Source of the DNA: Acinetobacter silvestris
Lineage (GTDB): Bacteria; Pseudomonadota; Gammaproteobacteria; Pseudomonadales; Moraxellaceae
NCBI RefSeq assembly: GCF_002135235.1
Contig: NZ_NEGB01000001.1
Span: 248,001 to 312,000 of the forward strand
Direction: 5' to 3'
Length of the DNA stretch: 64,000 bases
The translations under genes and the position numbers were made by a program. The stretch's first letter is position 1; each line of letters opens with the position of its first letter. Under the pieces are notes generated by a model. That model searched no databases and had not been told where the DNA came from. It saw only the letters and a list, made by a program, of their open reading frames with translations. Shown here piece after piece: positions 29,876-38,102 of this stretch.

Positions 29876-30070
29876 TTAGATGTATGGGCACATACGACGA
29901 ACTGAAGCAACATCACTTACGTGAACCATTACACAGCCGCGCAATTGACGGATACGTTTAGCAGATTTTTTGGTCAAAATGTGGCGTTTGAACGCTTGTT
30001 TACGCTTGAAACCGTTAGCAGTCGCTTTGAAACGCTTAGCTGCACCACGGCGAGTTTTCATCTTAGGCAT
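29876..30070 (-). CDS. rpmI: 50S ribosomal protein L35
   Basis: A 64-residue protein starting [20 protein letters not shown] with [16 protein letters not shown] in the centre. The frame is open far upstream, but this ATG has GAGG just before it and gives the standard length. infC, its usual upstream neighbour, is about 4 kb away on the same strand rather than adjacent. Confidence 0.97.
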   Translation of the reverse strand: MPKMKTRRGAAKRFKATANGFKRKQAFKRHILTKKSAKRIRQLRGCVMVHVSDVASVRRMCPYI

Positions 30071-30611
30071 AACAACCTCTTTTGAACACCTGTTCGGAAC
30101 GTCTGCACCATTGCAAAAACGACCTGCAGGTAAGGGAGCCAATATTCTAAAGCAAAATCGTATAAAACAAAAGCGCCTATTCTGAAATTTAATGCGCATG
30201 TGCTTTGTTTGAAGCACAGTATTTCAAAAACCACCCGACATATTCTACTTACAGCCTAAACACTTCACGCCTATATTTTGCACAGCATGACAAAACGGCA
30301 TTCCCATCCTCCACACGAAATACTTTGGCTCTACTGCAATATTGAAACTAGCCGTGATAACACTGAATTAATTTTGCTTAATACTTATTATTTAAATTCA
30401 GAAAACCCTGATAGCCTTTAATTAAATGAATAAATTCCGGTTTTCTTAAATTAAAACCAATCAACTCAAGCATAGACATTGCTCAAAATAATTTTCAAGA
30501 TAAACCCTATTCTCTTCTTTTTTCTATTGCGAGTTATGCAAAATCAGGAAATACTCTGCTCATTTTAAATTACACACTTTATACATCCTTCAATGTGTGG
30601 TGGAACAGAAT
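30071..30611. other. Long intergenic region upstream of rpmI
   Basis: About 540 bases between divergent rpmI and the TonB-like gene. It must hold promoters for both. A 44-codon frame at 30287-30421 lacks a ribosome-binding site and is probably chance. I see no structured RNA or terminator that I can defend. Confidence 0.4.
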
Positions 30612-31361
30612 ATGAATAGAACGCTTTATCTTGCTGTATTGATGTGTTTACCGATCACTGCCCTACAGAGTGCTCCGCAGCAACTCCCCACCATTAATGT
30701 TCAAGCGGAAAATGAAACACCTCATCTTACGACACGTATTCAATGGATTAAATTTCCACAATTACAATATCAAAGTGCTGATTTAGCCAATCAAGATCGA
30801 TCTGCCATTGTTCGTGTTTACGCCGATAAAACAGGTAACGTCATTAAATCTGATATTCAAGAAAGTACTGGCTTAAAAGCGTTGGATCAAAAATTAGTAA
30901 GCGCTGTACGTAATGCAAAAGTAAAACCTCATATTAAAGATGGTGCAGCTTTAGACATTATTGGCTTTCAAACATTTACCTTAAAAGTAGATGATTCTGA
31001 AGATAAACGATCGAACAAAAATAACTGTACTTATACCTTTGCCTCAAAGAACTGGTTAAAGCAGGAAAATAATAAATCCGTTCCATTCAAATATACTCAA
31101 CAACCATCGCTCCAACTAGATGAAAGCCTTTTAAAAGGTCAAGATCGCCTTATCAAGTTTAAATTCAAAGTGAATAAACACGGCGAAGTTAGTCGTGTGA
31201 AATTGAAAAAGCGTTCAGGCATTAACGCTCTAGACCAGCACGTTATTGATGCTATTTCGAATGTGAAGATCATAACGAATAGAAGCTACAAAACTTTGTG
31301 GATTTATAAAAAATCAACATTAAACGATGAAATCCAATTTAAACTGGATGAGTGCCGCTAG
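30612..31361 (+). CDS. Secreted protein with two TonB C-terminal-like domains
   Basis: A 249-residue protein with a signal peptide (MNRTLYLAVLMCLPITALQS-APQQ). Two TonB_C-like modules are visible: about residues 40-120 (RSAIVRVYADKTGNVIKSDIQESTGLKALDQKLVSAV) and 160-245 (IKFKFKVNKHGEVSRVKLKKRSGINALDQHVIDAI). Both have the dG-V--v-----SG---LD pattern. It lacks the proline-rich linker and a persistent N-terminal membrane anchor, so it is not a classical TonB; a periplasmic protein with domain duplication is more likely. ATG 30612 is preferred to the GTGs just upstream. Confidence 0.75.
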   Translation: MNRTLYLAVLMCLPITALQSAPQQLPTINVQAENETPHLTTRIQWIKFPQLQYQSADLANQDRSAIVRVYADKTGNVIKSDIQESTGLKALDQKLVSAVRNAKVKPHIKDGAALDIIGFQTFTLKVDDSEDKRSNKNNCTYTFASKNWLKQENNKSVPFKYTQQPSLQLDESLLKGQDRLIKFKFKVNKHGEVSRVKLKKRSGINALDQHVIDAISNVKIITNRSYKTLWIYKKSTLNDEIQFKLDECR

Positions 31362-31379
31362 ATCTTTTATTCTGAATCA

Positions 31380-31408
31380 AGGCTCACTTTGAGCCTTTAT
31401 TTTTTATA
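31380..31408 (+). terminator. Terminator after the TonB-like gene
   Basis: AAGGCTCA and TGAGCCTT pair around CTT, followed by a T-rich run. Confidence 0.8.
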
Positions 31409-31415
31409 AGCTTAT

Positions 31416-31841
31416 TTATACAATTCCGATAAAAACCCAATAAATAAAAAGATACCGACCTGTTTTTGCAATGGAAACGATCAGTAAAAATCGCCAAAAA
31501 TTTTCTTTCATCAATCCAGCAATTAACGTAATAGGATCACCAATAATGGGCATCCAACTCAGTAATAAAGACCAAAATCCATATTTTTGGTAAATTTTTT
31601 CGGCTTTTAGCATTTTAGTTTCAGAAAGAGGAAACCATTTTTTATCTTTAAACTGTTCTATTTTCAGTCCCAAATACCAATTTACACATGAACCTAAAAC
31701 ATTGCCGAAAGACGCAACTAAAATCAGCCAAAAAACAGAATATTTAACTTAAACCAACAAACCAATCAATACCGCTTCTGATTGTAAAGGCAGTAAAGTT
31801 GCTGCACCAAATGCAGAAATAAATAATAAAAAATAAGCCAT
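31416..31841 (-). pseudogene. yqaA: YqaA-family (DedA-like) membrane protein broken by an in-frame stop
   Basis: Read as one frame it encodes 141 codons, the length of E. coli YqaA, beginning MAYFLLFISAFGAATLLPLQSEAVLIGLLV, then a TAA at 31751-31749, then VKYSVFWLILVASFGNVLGSCVNWYLG and the conserved LLLSWMPIIGDPITLIAG. Everything after the stop stays in the same frame, so one substitution or sequencing error explains it. The ATG overlaps the preceding stop (TAATG), so it was translationally coupled to the small membrane gene upstream. An 85-residue fragment could restart inside. Confidence 0.85.
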
Positions 31842-32065
31842 TACATGGATGCACATATAGATTTAATTCTAAATCTATTCGTCAAAAAAGAAATCAGCAA
31901 TGGAAATAGAAAAGCACACCAATAAGATAATTTAGATAGGGTAAATTTTTGAAATACCGTTAACTCCAACTTACCTTCAGAAATAGCATTCCAATCAACA
32001 TTCAAATGCGTATAAGCAAAGAAATAAAATAATAAATAGATAGAAAGTAAAATCACTAAAATCAT
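31841..32065 (-). CDS. Small membrane protein, unknown
   Basis: A 74-residue protein with two predicted transmembrane helices (MILVILLSIYLLFYFFAY and SYWCAFLFPLLISFLTN) around a polar segment. It is followed directly by the broken yqaA through a TAATG overlap and preceded 15 bp upstream by another small membrane gene. Family not recognised. Confidence 0.6.
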   Translation of the reverse strand: MILVILLSIYLLFYFFAYTHLNVDWNAISEGKLELTVFQKFTLSKLSYWCAFLFPLLISFLTNRFRIKSICASM

Positions 32066-32080
32066 TGTATTGAGTAAAGG

Positions 32081-32287
32081 TTACTTTAACTTCGCTTGTA
32101 CGCATGCAAAGATCAATGAAAATACAGTACCTGAAATGAATGTCAGCGTAAAAACTACCAACCAAAACTCTTCAAGTGCAAAAAAATATTGCATCGAACT
32201 ACACAATATTGCAGTAATGACTAAAAGCCCAATGGAAATCATAACATGCTGAAGATACGTCTCTTTCATGCTCATTCTCAAGCCCAT
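32081..32287 (-). CDS. Small membrane protein, unknown
   Basis: A 68-residue protein with two hydrophobic helices (HVMISIGLLVITAILCSSM; FWLVVFTLTFISGTVFSLIFACV). Several in-frame ATGs exist within the first seven codons; the one at 32287 is used. It is the middle of three small membrane genes in one leftward run. No family recognised. Confidence 0.58.
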   Translation of the reverse strand: MGLRMSMKETYLQHVMISIGLLVITAILCSSMQYFFALEEFWLVVFTLTFISGTVFSLIFACVQAKLK

Positions 32288-32307
32288 AATTCATTAAATT
32301 AAGAACT

Positions 32308-32595
32308 CTACTTAAGATTCAAAGCCTTTTTAGTCTTAAAGTATTCCCAATTTGCCCAAATCATTGCCAGACAGATGACTAAAATCCGTGCCCATTGATA
32401 ACGCTGTGCAATAGGTTCTAAAACTGCTCGCTGCATGACCTTATCGGCTGAGTCTAAGTGCGTTAATAAATTCTGAATATGAATAATTTCAGCAAAATAT
32501 AAAATTAAGCATCCCGCAATACCGGCTATCACACTCCAATAGAGTTTCGGATTGACCTCTAGGATACGAGTAAAATTTATAAAAAATGCTTTCAT
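32308..32595 (-). CDS. Small membrane protein, unknown
   Basis: A 95-residue protein with two predicted helices (LYWSVIAGIAGCLILYFAEII and ARILVICLAMIWANWEYF) and a charged loop between. It is the first of the small membrane genes leading to the yqaA pseudogene, 20 bp before the next. The gst terminator separates it from the gene upstream. Confidence 0.6.
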   Translation of the reverse strand: MKAFFINFTRILEVNPKLYWSVIAGIAGCLILYFAEIIHIQNLLTHLDSADKVMQRAVLEPIAQRYQWARILVICLAMIWANWEYFKTKKALNLK

Positions 32596-32610
32596 TATCC
32601 TAATCTCATA

Positions 32611-32640
32611 TTAAAAAACCACCTGCAGCGGTGGTTTAAG
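32611..32640 (-). terminator. Terminator after the GST gene
   Basis: On the minus strand, AAACCACC and GGTGGTTT pair around a GCTGCA loop, followed by a T run. Confidence 0.8.
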
Positions 32641-32657
32641 TTTAGCATAAAAGAATT

Positions 32658-33275
32658 TTAAACTTTAATCGACAAAGCTCTTTGTATTGCAGGTCTTGCA
32701 GTCATACGCTCGATATACTCTTTCACGTAAGGATAGTCTTCTATCTGAATCTGTTGCCATTCATATCGAAGGATCCACGGCAGAATCGCCATATCTGCAA
32801 TCGAATACTCTCCTGCAACAAACTTCTGTCCAATCAATTGTTTATTGAGAACACCATATAACCGTTTTGTTTCTGTGACATAGCGTTCAATCGCATAAGG
32901 AATCTGTTCTTTGGCAAATTTACTAAAGTGATGATTTTGCCCCAACATAGGACCTAAACCTCCCATTTGCCACATCAACCATTGCTCTACCTCAACACGC
33001 TCTTGTTCATCCGTTGGATAATATAAACCTGTTTTACGTCCTAAATATTGTAATATTGCACCTGACTCAAACACAGAAATCGACTGTCCATTGGGACCAT
33101 CCTGATCAACAATCGCAGGAATTTTATTATTTGGAGAAATTCGAAGAAAGTCTGCTTGGAATTGGTCATTTTCCAAAATATTGATTGGGAATATTTGATA
33201 ATCCAGACCCATTTCTTCTAATGCTATTGTAATTTTATGACCATTGGGTGTGCCCCAATAATATAGATCAATCAT
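32658..33275 (-). CDS. Glutathione S-transferase, YfcG/Nu-class-like
   Basis: A 205-residue GST. The N-terminal thioredoxin-fold half contains TPNGHKITIALEE, SPNNKIPAIVD and FESGAILQYLG, the signature of YfcG-type disulfide oxidoreductases that use Thr/Asn rather than a catalytic Cys or Tyr. The C-terminal helical half contains WLMWQMGGLGPMLGQNHHF and AIERYVTETKRLY. E. coli YfcG reduces disulfides with glutathione. AAGGTAAAC precedes the ATG. It stands as a single gene with its own terminator. Confidence 0.88.
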   Translation of the reverse strand: MIDLYYWGTPNGHKITIALEEMGLDYQIFPINILENDQFQADFLRISPNNKIPAIVDQDGPNGQSISVFESGAILQYLGRKTGLYYPTDEQERVEVEQWLMWQMGGLGPMLGQNHHFSKFAKEQIPYAIERYVTETKRLYGVLNKQLIGQKFVAGEYSIADMAILPWILRYEWQQIQIEDYPYVKEYIERMTARPAIQRALSIKV

Positions 33276-33434
33276 GTTGTTTACCTTTTGCCCTTCTCGT
33301 TTTTACATCACATTATTGAGCTTTATCGCTAGTTATAGCATGTTTTATGACAATAAACAGTAGAATTTAATCGATGTAATCACGCTATTTAACGAACTAT
33401 TCTCAAAAAAATTTAATTATTTTTGAGTTTTTTT

Positions 33435-33462
33435 CTTGAAATCTAAAAAAGCAATCCTATAT
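33435..33462 (+). promoter_or_regulatory. Sigma-32-like heat-shock promoter upstream of hsp20
   Basis: CTTGAAA at 33435-33441 and TCCTATAT at 33455-33462, spaced by 13 bases, resemble the sigma-32 consensus CTTGAAA / CCCCATnT. It lies 90 bp before a small heat-shock gene, which supports the call. A short stem (TAC-GCAA / TTGC-GTA, 33469-33487) would sit at the very 5' end of the transcript. Confidence 0.68.
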
Positions 33463-33552
33463 TTAAGGTACGGCAATAATTGCTGTAGGATCTGCAAATA
33501 CAGAGATAAAAACTTGTTTATATAACTTTGCTAATTTCAGGAGGTTCTATCA

Positions 33553-34011
33553 ATGAGCAATTTAAGTCTTAGTCCATTATTCCGTCGTAGCATTGGTTTT
33601 GACCGACTCAATGACTTGTTGAATCATGCAATGCAAAGTGATACACCAAATTACCCATTGTATAATATTGAAAAAACAGGTGACCATAACTATCGCATAG
33701 TTGTTGCAACGGCGGGGTTTAATGAAGATCAACTTGAGATTCATCTTGAAAATCAAGTACTCACAATCACAGGTAAATCAGTTGAAGAAAAATCTGATAC
33801 AAGCGTTGAATTTCTGCATAAAGGCATTGCCGATCGTTCATTTAAATTATCTTTACGTTTAGATGAACATATTGAAGTTCAGCGTGCAGACTATGAAAAT
33901 GGCCTATTAAAAATAGAATTGCAGCGTGTTATTCCTGAAGAAAAATTAGCACGGCAAATTCCAATTGGTCAAAAAGTAACACAACAACTGACGTCACCCG
34001 AAGTGAAATAA
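33553..34011 (+). CDS. Hsp20/IbpA-type small heat-shock protein
   Basis: A 152-residue alpha-crystallin-domain chaperone. The N-terminal arm LSPLFRRSIGFDRLNDLLNHA matches IbpA/B, the core runs about 35-130 (NYRIVVATAGFNEDQLEIHLENQVLTITGK), and the C-terminal IxI-like motif lies in EKLARQIPIG. It holds unfolding proteins for DnaK/ClpB. AGGAGG lies eight bases before the ATG. A sigma-32-like promoter and its own terminator make it a single-gene heat-shock unit. Confidence 0.93.
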   Translation: MSNLSLSPLFRRSIGFDRLNDLLNHAMQSDTPNYPLYNIEKTGDHNYRIVVATAGFNEDQLEIHLENQVLTITGKSVEEKSDTSVEFLHKGIADRSFKLSLRLDEHIEVQRADYENGLLKIELQRVIPEEKLARQIPIGQKVTQQLTSPEVK

Positions 34012-34016
34012 ATCAT

Positions 34017-34053
34017 CAAGAAAAAGACCAGCCAGTGCTAGTCTTTTTCTTTC
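34017..34053 (+). terminator. Terminator after hsp20
   Basis: AAAAAGACCAGC and GCTAGTCTTTTT pair around CAGT, with A and T runs. Confidence 0.82.
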
Positions 34054-34085
34054 CCCCAATATTTTACATTCGGAATAGTAGCCAT

Positions 34086-34116
34086 AAAAAAGCACTGCTT
34101 ATGCAGTGCTTTTTTG
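34086..34116 (-). terminator. Terminator after infC
   Basis: AAAAGCACTGC and GCAGTGCTTTT form a symmetric stem around TTAT just below the infC stop. It implies thrS-infC transcripts can end here rather than run on into rpmI. Confidence 0.85.
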
Positions 34117-34129
34117 ACAATCAAGCTGC

Positions 34130-34681
34130 TTACTTTTTCTTTTTCGGTCCAAGTAGCATACCCATTTGACGACCTTCCATTTTCGGTGCTTGCTCAACAA
34201 TACCGTGTTCAGCTACATCAGCTTCAATTTTTTGCAATTGAGCCAAACCGATCTGTTGGTGAGCCATTTCACGGCCACGGAAACGTAAAGTAATTTTGAC
34301 CTTGTTACCTTCTTCCAAGAATCGAAGAATAGCACGCAGCTTGATGTTGTAATCACCAATGTCTGTACCAGGACGTAGCTTAATTTCTTTGACCTGAACT
34401 TGATGCTGCTTTTTCTTCGCATCTTTTTGCTTTTGCTTCAGATCAAATAAATGTTTGTTGAAATCCATAATTTTACAAACAGGCGGCTCTGCATTCGCAA
34501 CGATCTCAACGAGGTCAAGATCAACTTCTTCAGCAGCGCGCAACGCTTCAGCAAGTGAAACGATGCCTCTTTGTTCCCCATCTGCAGCAACAAGACGTAC
34601 TTCTTTTGCCTTAATCTCATCGTTTAGTGCAGGACGATTGCTTTTAGCACCTTGTTGTTGGTTACGGTCAGGCTGTTTAAT
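34130..34681 (-). CDS. infC: Translation initiation factor IF-3, ATT start codon
   Basis: A 183-residue factor that keeps 30S subunits free and checks initiation codons. The frame extends upstream of any ATG to ATT at 34681, giving (M)[22 protein letters not shown]..., with GGAG nine bases before it and only 5 bp after the thrS stop. AUU is the known infC start in E. coli, where it enables autoregulation. The N domain ([13 protein letters not shown]) and C domain ([38 protein letters not shown]) are complete, ending in KKKK. A TTG at 34543 would delete most of the N domain. Confidence 0.93.
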   Translation of the reverse strand: MKQPDRNQQQGAKSNRPALNDEIKAKEVRLVAADGEQRGIVSLAEALRAAEEVDLDLVEIVANAEPPVCKIMDFNKHLFDLKQKQKDAKKKQHQVQVKEIKLRPGTDIGDYNIKLRAILRFLEEGNKVKITLRFRGREMAHQQIGLAQLQKIEADVAEHGIVEQAPKMEGRQMGMLLGPKKKK

Positions 34682-34686
34682 CTTTC

Positions 34687-36609
34687 TTACTCCACAATAT
34701 ACCGGCCGCGTTCGGCTACGGCTACTTTCACTAAGTCAACAAATGCATCAATTGACATAGTACCTAAATTTGTTCCAGAACGAGTACGAACATTGACTGT
34801 ACCTTCCTCTACTTCACGGTCACCAAGAACCAATAAATAAGGAATACGTTCTAAAGTACGTTCACGAATCTTAAAGCCGATTTTCTCATTTCTCAAGTCT
34901 GAAATTGCTCGAATTCCATTTTCTTTGAGTTTTGCGACGACTTGCTCACATGCAACCGCCTGAGAATCGGTAATATTCATTACACATGCTTGAACTGGAG
35001 CCAACCATGGTGGCATAAAGCCCGCGTAGTGTTCAATTAGTATACCAATAAAACGTTCAAAACTACCAAGAATTGCACGATGTAACATAACAGGATGATC
35101 ACGATCATTATCTTCTGTTACATATGAAGCTTCTAAACGTAACGGCATGTTCGGATCATACTGGATTGTACCGCATTGCCAGATCCGACCTAAACAATCT
35201 TTTAAAGAGAATTCAATTTTCGGACCATAGAATGCGCCTTCACCTGGTTGTAAATCCCAAGGTAATCCTGCTGCATCTAAAGCATCAGACAATGCTTTTT
35301 CTGCACTATCCCACATTTCTTCTGTACCTACACGATTTTCAGGACGTGTAGACAGTTTCATTTGTACTTCTTCGAAGCCAAAGTCTTTATAAACGTCCAA
35401 AGTCAGTTTAATAAAATCTTCTACTTCTTTAGCGACTTGATCTGCGGTACAGAAGATATGTGCATCATCTTGAGTAAAACCACGGACACGCATAATGCCG
35501 TGTAACGAACCTGATGGTTCATTACGATGACATGAACCAAACTCAGCTAAACGGATTGGAAGATCACGATAAGACTTTAAACCTTGGTTGAAGACTTGTA
35601 CATGACAAGGACAATTCATTGGCTTCACAGCATAGTTACGGCTCTCAGAATGAGTCGTGAACATATTCTCTGCATAATTCGCTGCGTGCCCTGATTTTTC
35701 CCACAAAGAAATATCAACCACTTGTGGTGTTTTAATTTCTTGATAACCATTTTCTTCCTGAACTTTACGCATATATTGTTCAAGAACTTGGTAAATCGTC
35801 CAACCATTCGGATGCCAGAACACCATACCTGGTGCTTCTTCTTGCATATGGAATAAGTCTAAAGCTTTACCAATTTTACGATGGTCACGTTTTTCTGCTT
35901 CTTCAATACGTTTTACATAAGCAGCCAGTTCTTTTTTATCTGCCCAAGCGGTACCGTAGATACGCTGTAACTGTTCATTCTTGGCATCACCGCGCCAGTA
36001 AGCACCAGAGATTTTAGTTAGCTTGAATGATTTTAAGAATTTAGTATTTGGTACGTGCGGACCACGGCACATATCCAAATAATCTTGATGATAGTACAAG
36101 CCCATTTGTGTTTCTTCAGGCATGTCTGCAATCAAGCGTAATTTATAGTCTTCGCCACGGGCTGTGAACTCTTCGATCACTTCATCACGCGGTGTCATTT
36201 TTTTCACGACGTCATAGTCTTGATCGATGAGCTTTTTCATACGCGCTTCGACCGCAGCCATATCATCTAAAGTAAATGGACGTGGCATCCAGATGTCATA
36301 GTAGAAACCTTCTTCAATGACTGGACCAATCACCATTTTCGCTTCAGGGAATAATTGCTTAACAGCATGACCAACTAAATGCGCACAAGAATGGCGAATA
36401 ATTTCAACACCTTCTTGATTTTTAGGTGTGATAATTTCTAATGTTGCATCTTCGGTAATTAAATCACTTGCATCAACTAAGCGACCATTTACACGTCCTG
36501 CTACTGTGTTTTTCGCAAGACCGGGTCCAATACTGAGTGCAACTTCCATAACAGAAACTGCTTGATCAAAAGTTTTTTGATCGCCATTTGGCAATGTGAT
36601 AATCGGCAT
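34687..36609 (-). CDS. thrS: Threonyl-tRNA synthetase
   Basis: A 640-residue class II enzyme. It has the N-terminal TGS domain ([15 protein letters not shown]), the SAD editing domain with [16 protein letters not shown] and the CRGPHVP zinc-like motif, the catalytic core ([47 protein letters not shown]) and the anticodon-binding domain ([15 protein letters not shown]). The start [10 protein letters not shown] gives the usual length; the open frame upstream is not coding. First gene before infC. Confidence 0.98.
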   Translation of the reverse strand: MPIITLPNGDQKTFDQAVSVMEVALSIGPGLAKNTVAGRVNGRLVDASDLITEDATLEIITPKNQEGVEIIRHSCAHLVGHAVKQLFPEAKMVIGPVIEEGFYYDIWMPRPFTLDDMAAVEARMKKLIDQDYDVVKKMTPRDEVIEEFTARGEDYKLRLIADMPEETQMGLYYHQDYLDMCRGPHVPNTKFLKSFKLTKISGAYWRGDAKNEQLQRIYGTAWADKKELAAYVKRIEEAEKRDHRKIGKALDLFHMQEEAPGMVFWHPNGWTIYQVLEQYMRKVQEENGYQEIKTPQVVDISLWEKSGHAANYAENMFTTHSESRNYAVKPMNCPCHVQVFNQGLKSYRDLPIRLAEFGSCHRNEPSGSLHGIMRVRGFTQDDAHIFCTADQVAKEVEDFIKLTLDVYKDFGFEEVQMKLSTRPENRVGTEEMWDSAEKALSDALDAAGLPWDLQPGEGAFYGPKIEFSLKDCLGRIWQCGTIQYDPNMPLRLEASYVTEDNDRDHPVMLHRAILGSFERFIGILIEHYAGFMPPWLAPVQACVMNITDSQAVACEQVVAKLKENGIRAISDLRNEKIGFKIRERTLERIPYLLVLGDREVEEGTVNVRTRSGTNLGTMSIDAFVDLVKVAVAERGRYIVE

Positions 36610-36920
36610 AAGAAAAATCCTTAAGGAGTGATGCCCCGTACAATGGAGCATATCACCGCGAGATTATGATCGAGACTAAGCTCAAAAGATAAAATCGGTG
36701 GAACGAAAATGAAAGTATGCAAAATTTTACACCTTTGCTGAGTATTTATAAACCTTAGACTGACATTAATCTTAAATTAGCTGGTTTTAAGTGCGATTTT
36801 TAAATTTAATTGTAATTATTTTTTAAATATCACTATAAATCTCTCACAAAATGGTTGGATTATCCGTCATCCAATCACAGCGTTCATTGCTCCATTTTAA
36901 AACCTTCTCAAAGCTATTTT
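36610..36920. other. Intergenic region upstream of thrS
   Basis: About 310 AT-rich bases between thrS and the next leftward gene. It should contain the thrS promoter and leader. I see no tRNA-like or strong hairpin structure that I could support, although ThrRS is translationally autoregulated in E. coli. Confidence 0.35.
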
Positions 36921-38087
36921 TTATTCTCTAAAGGTTTCCCAAGCTTCAAAAGCTCGATCTTTATAACAATACAATTTTGAAAATTGCGGAATAATGGCTT
37001 CGCTTTGGGTCGGTCTTAAAAATACATAATCATCGACCGAAATTTTAGCGTTTTTCGGAACATTAACCAATTCCTGATTGGCACTTCGCCCATACAATCT
37101 ATGCGGATGACTTCCCTGAGGATAAACGTAATTTGCCATCCAATATCCGCCATAAACAAACAATGCTTTGGATGAATGTGGAAGCTTATTCAATACCGGC
37201 ATTCCCGGCAGTTGCGTATAAGGCAGGACTTTTAATACGGGCGTAGCAATCCATAACACTGTTTGTAAAACAGCTAATGATGCTAAATCAAAATCACTTG
37301 GTTTGAGTAACATCGAACCAAAAGATAAATCATTACAAATACTCTGTTGAACATGCAAATGAAAACTTGGACTGCCACCACCATTAAAACAAAGATCATC
37401 ACGGTATAAATGAGGAAATCGTTGGCGTATCAACTCTTTATAATTTAAATAAATGGCTTGAGATTCCCGATAAGCTATAGCTGGTTTTTTAATGAACTTC
37501 GGTATTTTAGTAACATGGGCATCGTAGCCCATCAATCCACTTAAGCTTAAATATTGCGGATGGTTTTGAATAAGATTCAAAATTCGAATCAGCTCTTGCT
37601 CAGATTGAATACCACCACGGTGCAACCCAACATCAATCTCAAGATTAATCTGTAACTGTAGCGAAAACTGCTGTGCAACCGCTAAATATTGTAATATACG
37701 CTGCTCAGTGTCCACTAACCATTGAATTTTTACAGCAGCCCATTCTGGATACTGTTGATAAAAGTTTGAGACTGCGCTCACTGGCATTGGCTTTCCAAAA
37801 AGCACATCCGCAGCGATAAAGTTTTCTAAAATAGAGTGCAATTGCGGTAAATGGAAAAGCATAAAACGTTGTGTGTGCAACTGCTCACTGAGTAATTTTA
37901 ATAAATTCAGGCACGCCAAGGACTTAACCACCAAACGTGGCTGTAAATGCTGTGCCTGCAATAATTTTACTTTTACATATTGAATATTTTGTTCGAGTGC
38001 CTGTTGATCCACAATCAACTGAGGTAAACCGACTGCAACCTGTTTAAGATCATAATTTAATTGTTCAAAAAAAATATCCGACATCAT
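36921..38087 (-). CDS. PLP-dependent alanine racemase-fold protein (D-threonine aldolase/DSD1-like)
   Basis: A 388-residue fold-type III PLP protein. The N-terminal barrel contains PQLIVDQQALEQNI and the probable PLP lysine in PRLVVKSLACL, followed by LQINLEIDVGLHRGGI, LSGLMGYDAHV and FNGGGSPSF. The C-terminal domain has VYGGYWMANYVYPQG and FLRPTQSEAIIPQF; the His-x-Cys metal motif of true D-threonine aldolases is not evident, so a related deaminase, racemase or aldolase is equally likely. It follows the FAD oxidase by 15 bp in a three-gene operon. Confidence 0.75.
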   Translation of the reverse strand: MMSDIFFEQLNYDLKQVAVGLPQLIVDQQALEQNIQYVKVKLLQAQHLQPRLVVKSLACLNLLKLLSEQLHTQRFMLFHLPQLHSILENFIAADVLFGKPMPVSAVSNFYQQYPEWAAVKIQWLVDTEQRILQYLAVAQQFSLQLQINLEIDVGLHRGGIQSEQELIRILNLIQNHPQYLSLSGLMGYDAHVTKIPKFIKKPAIAYRESQAIYLNYKELIRQRFPHLYRDDLCFNGGGSPSFHLHVQQSICNDLSFGSMLLKPSDFDLASLAVLQTVLWIATPVLKVLPYTQLPGMPVLNKLPHSSKALFVYGGYWMANYVYPQGSHPHRLYGRSANQELVNVPKNAKISVDDYVFLRPTQSEAIIPQFSKLYCYKDRAFEAWETFRE

Positions 38088-38102
38088 TAAGCCCTATTCT
38101 TT

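Noticed and set aside
30287..30421. 44-codon frame between rpmI and the TonB-like gene
   Set aside because: No ribosome-binding site, odd composition, and no recognisable product; probably chance in a promoter region.
34130..34543. Short IF-3 starting at TTG 34543
   Set aside because: It would lose most of the N-terminal domain; the frame continues to an ATT with a proper ribosome-binding site.
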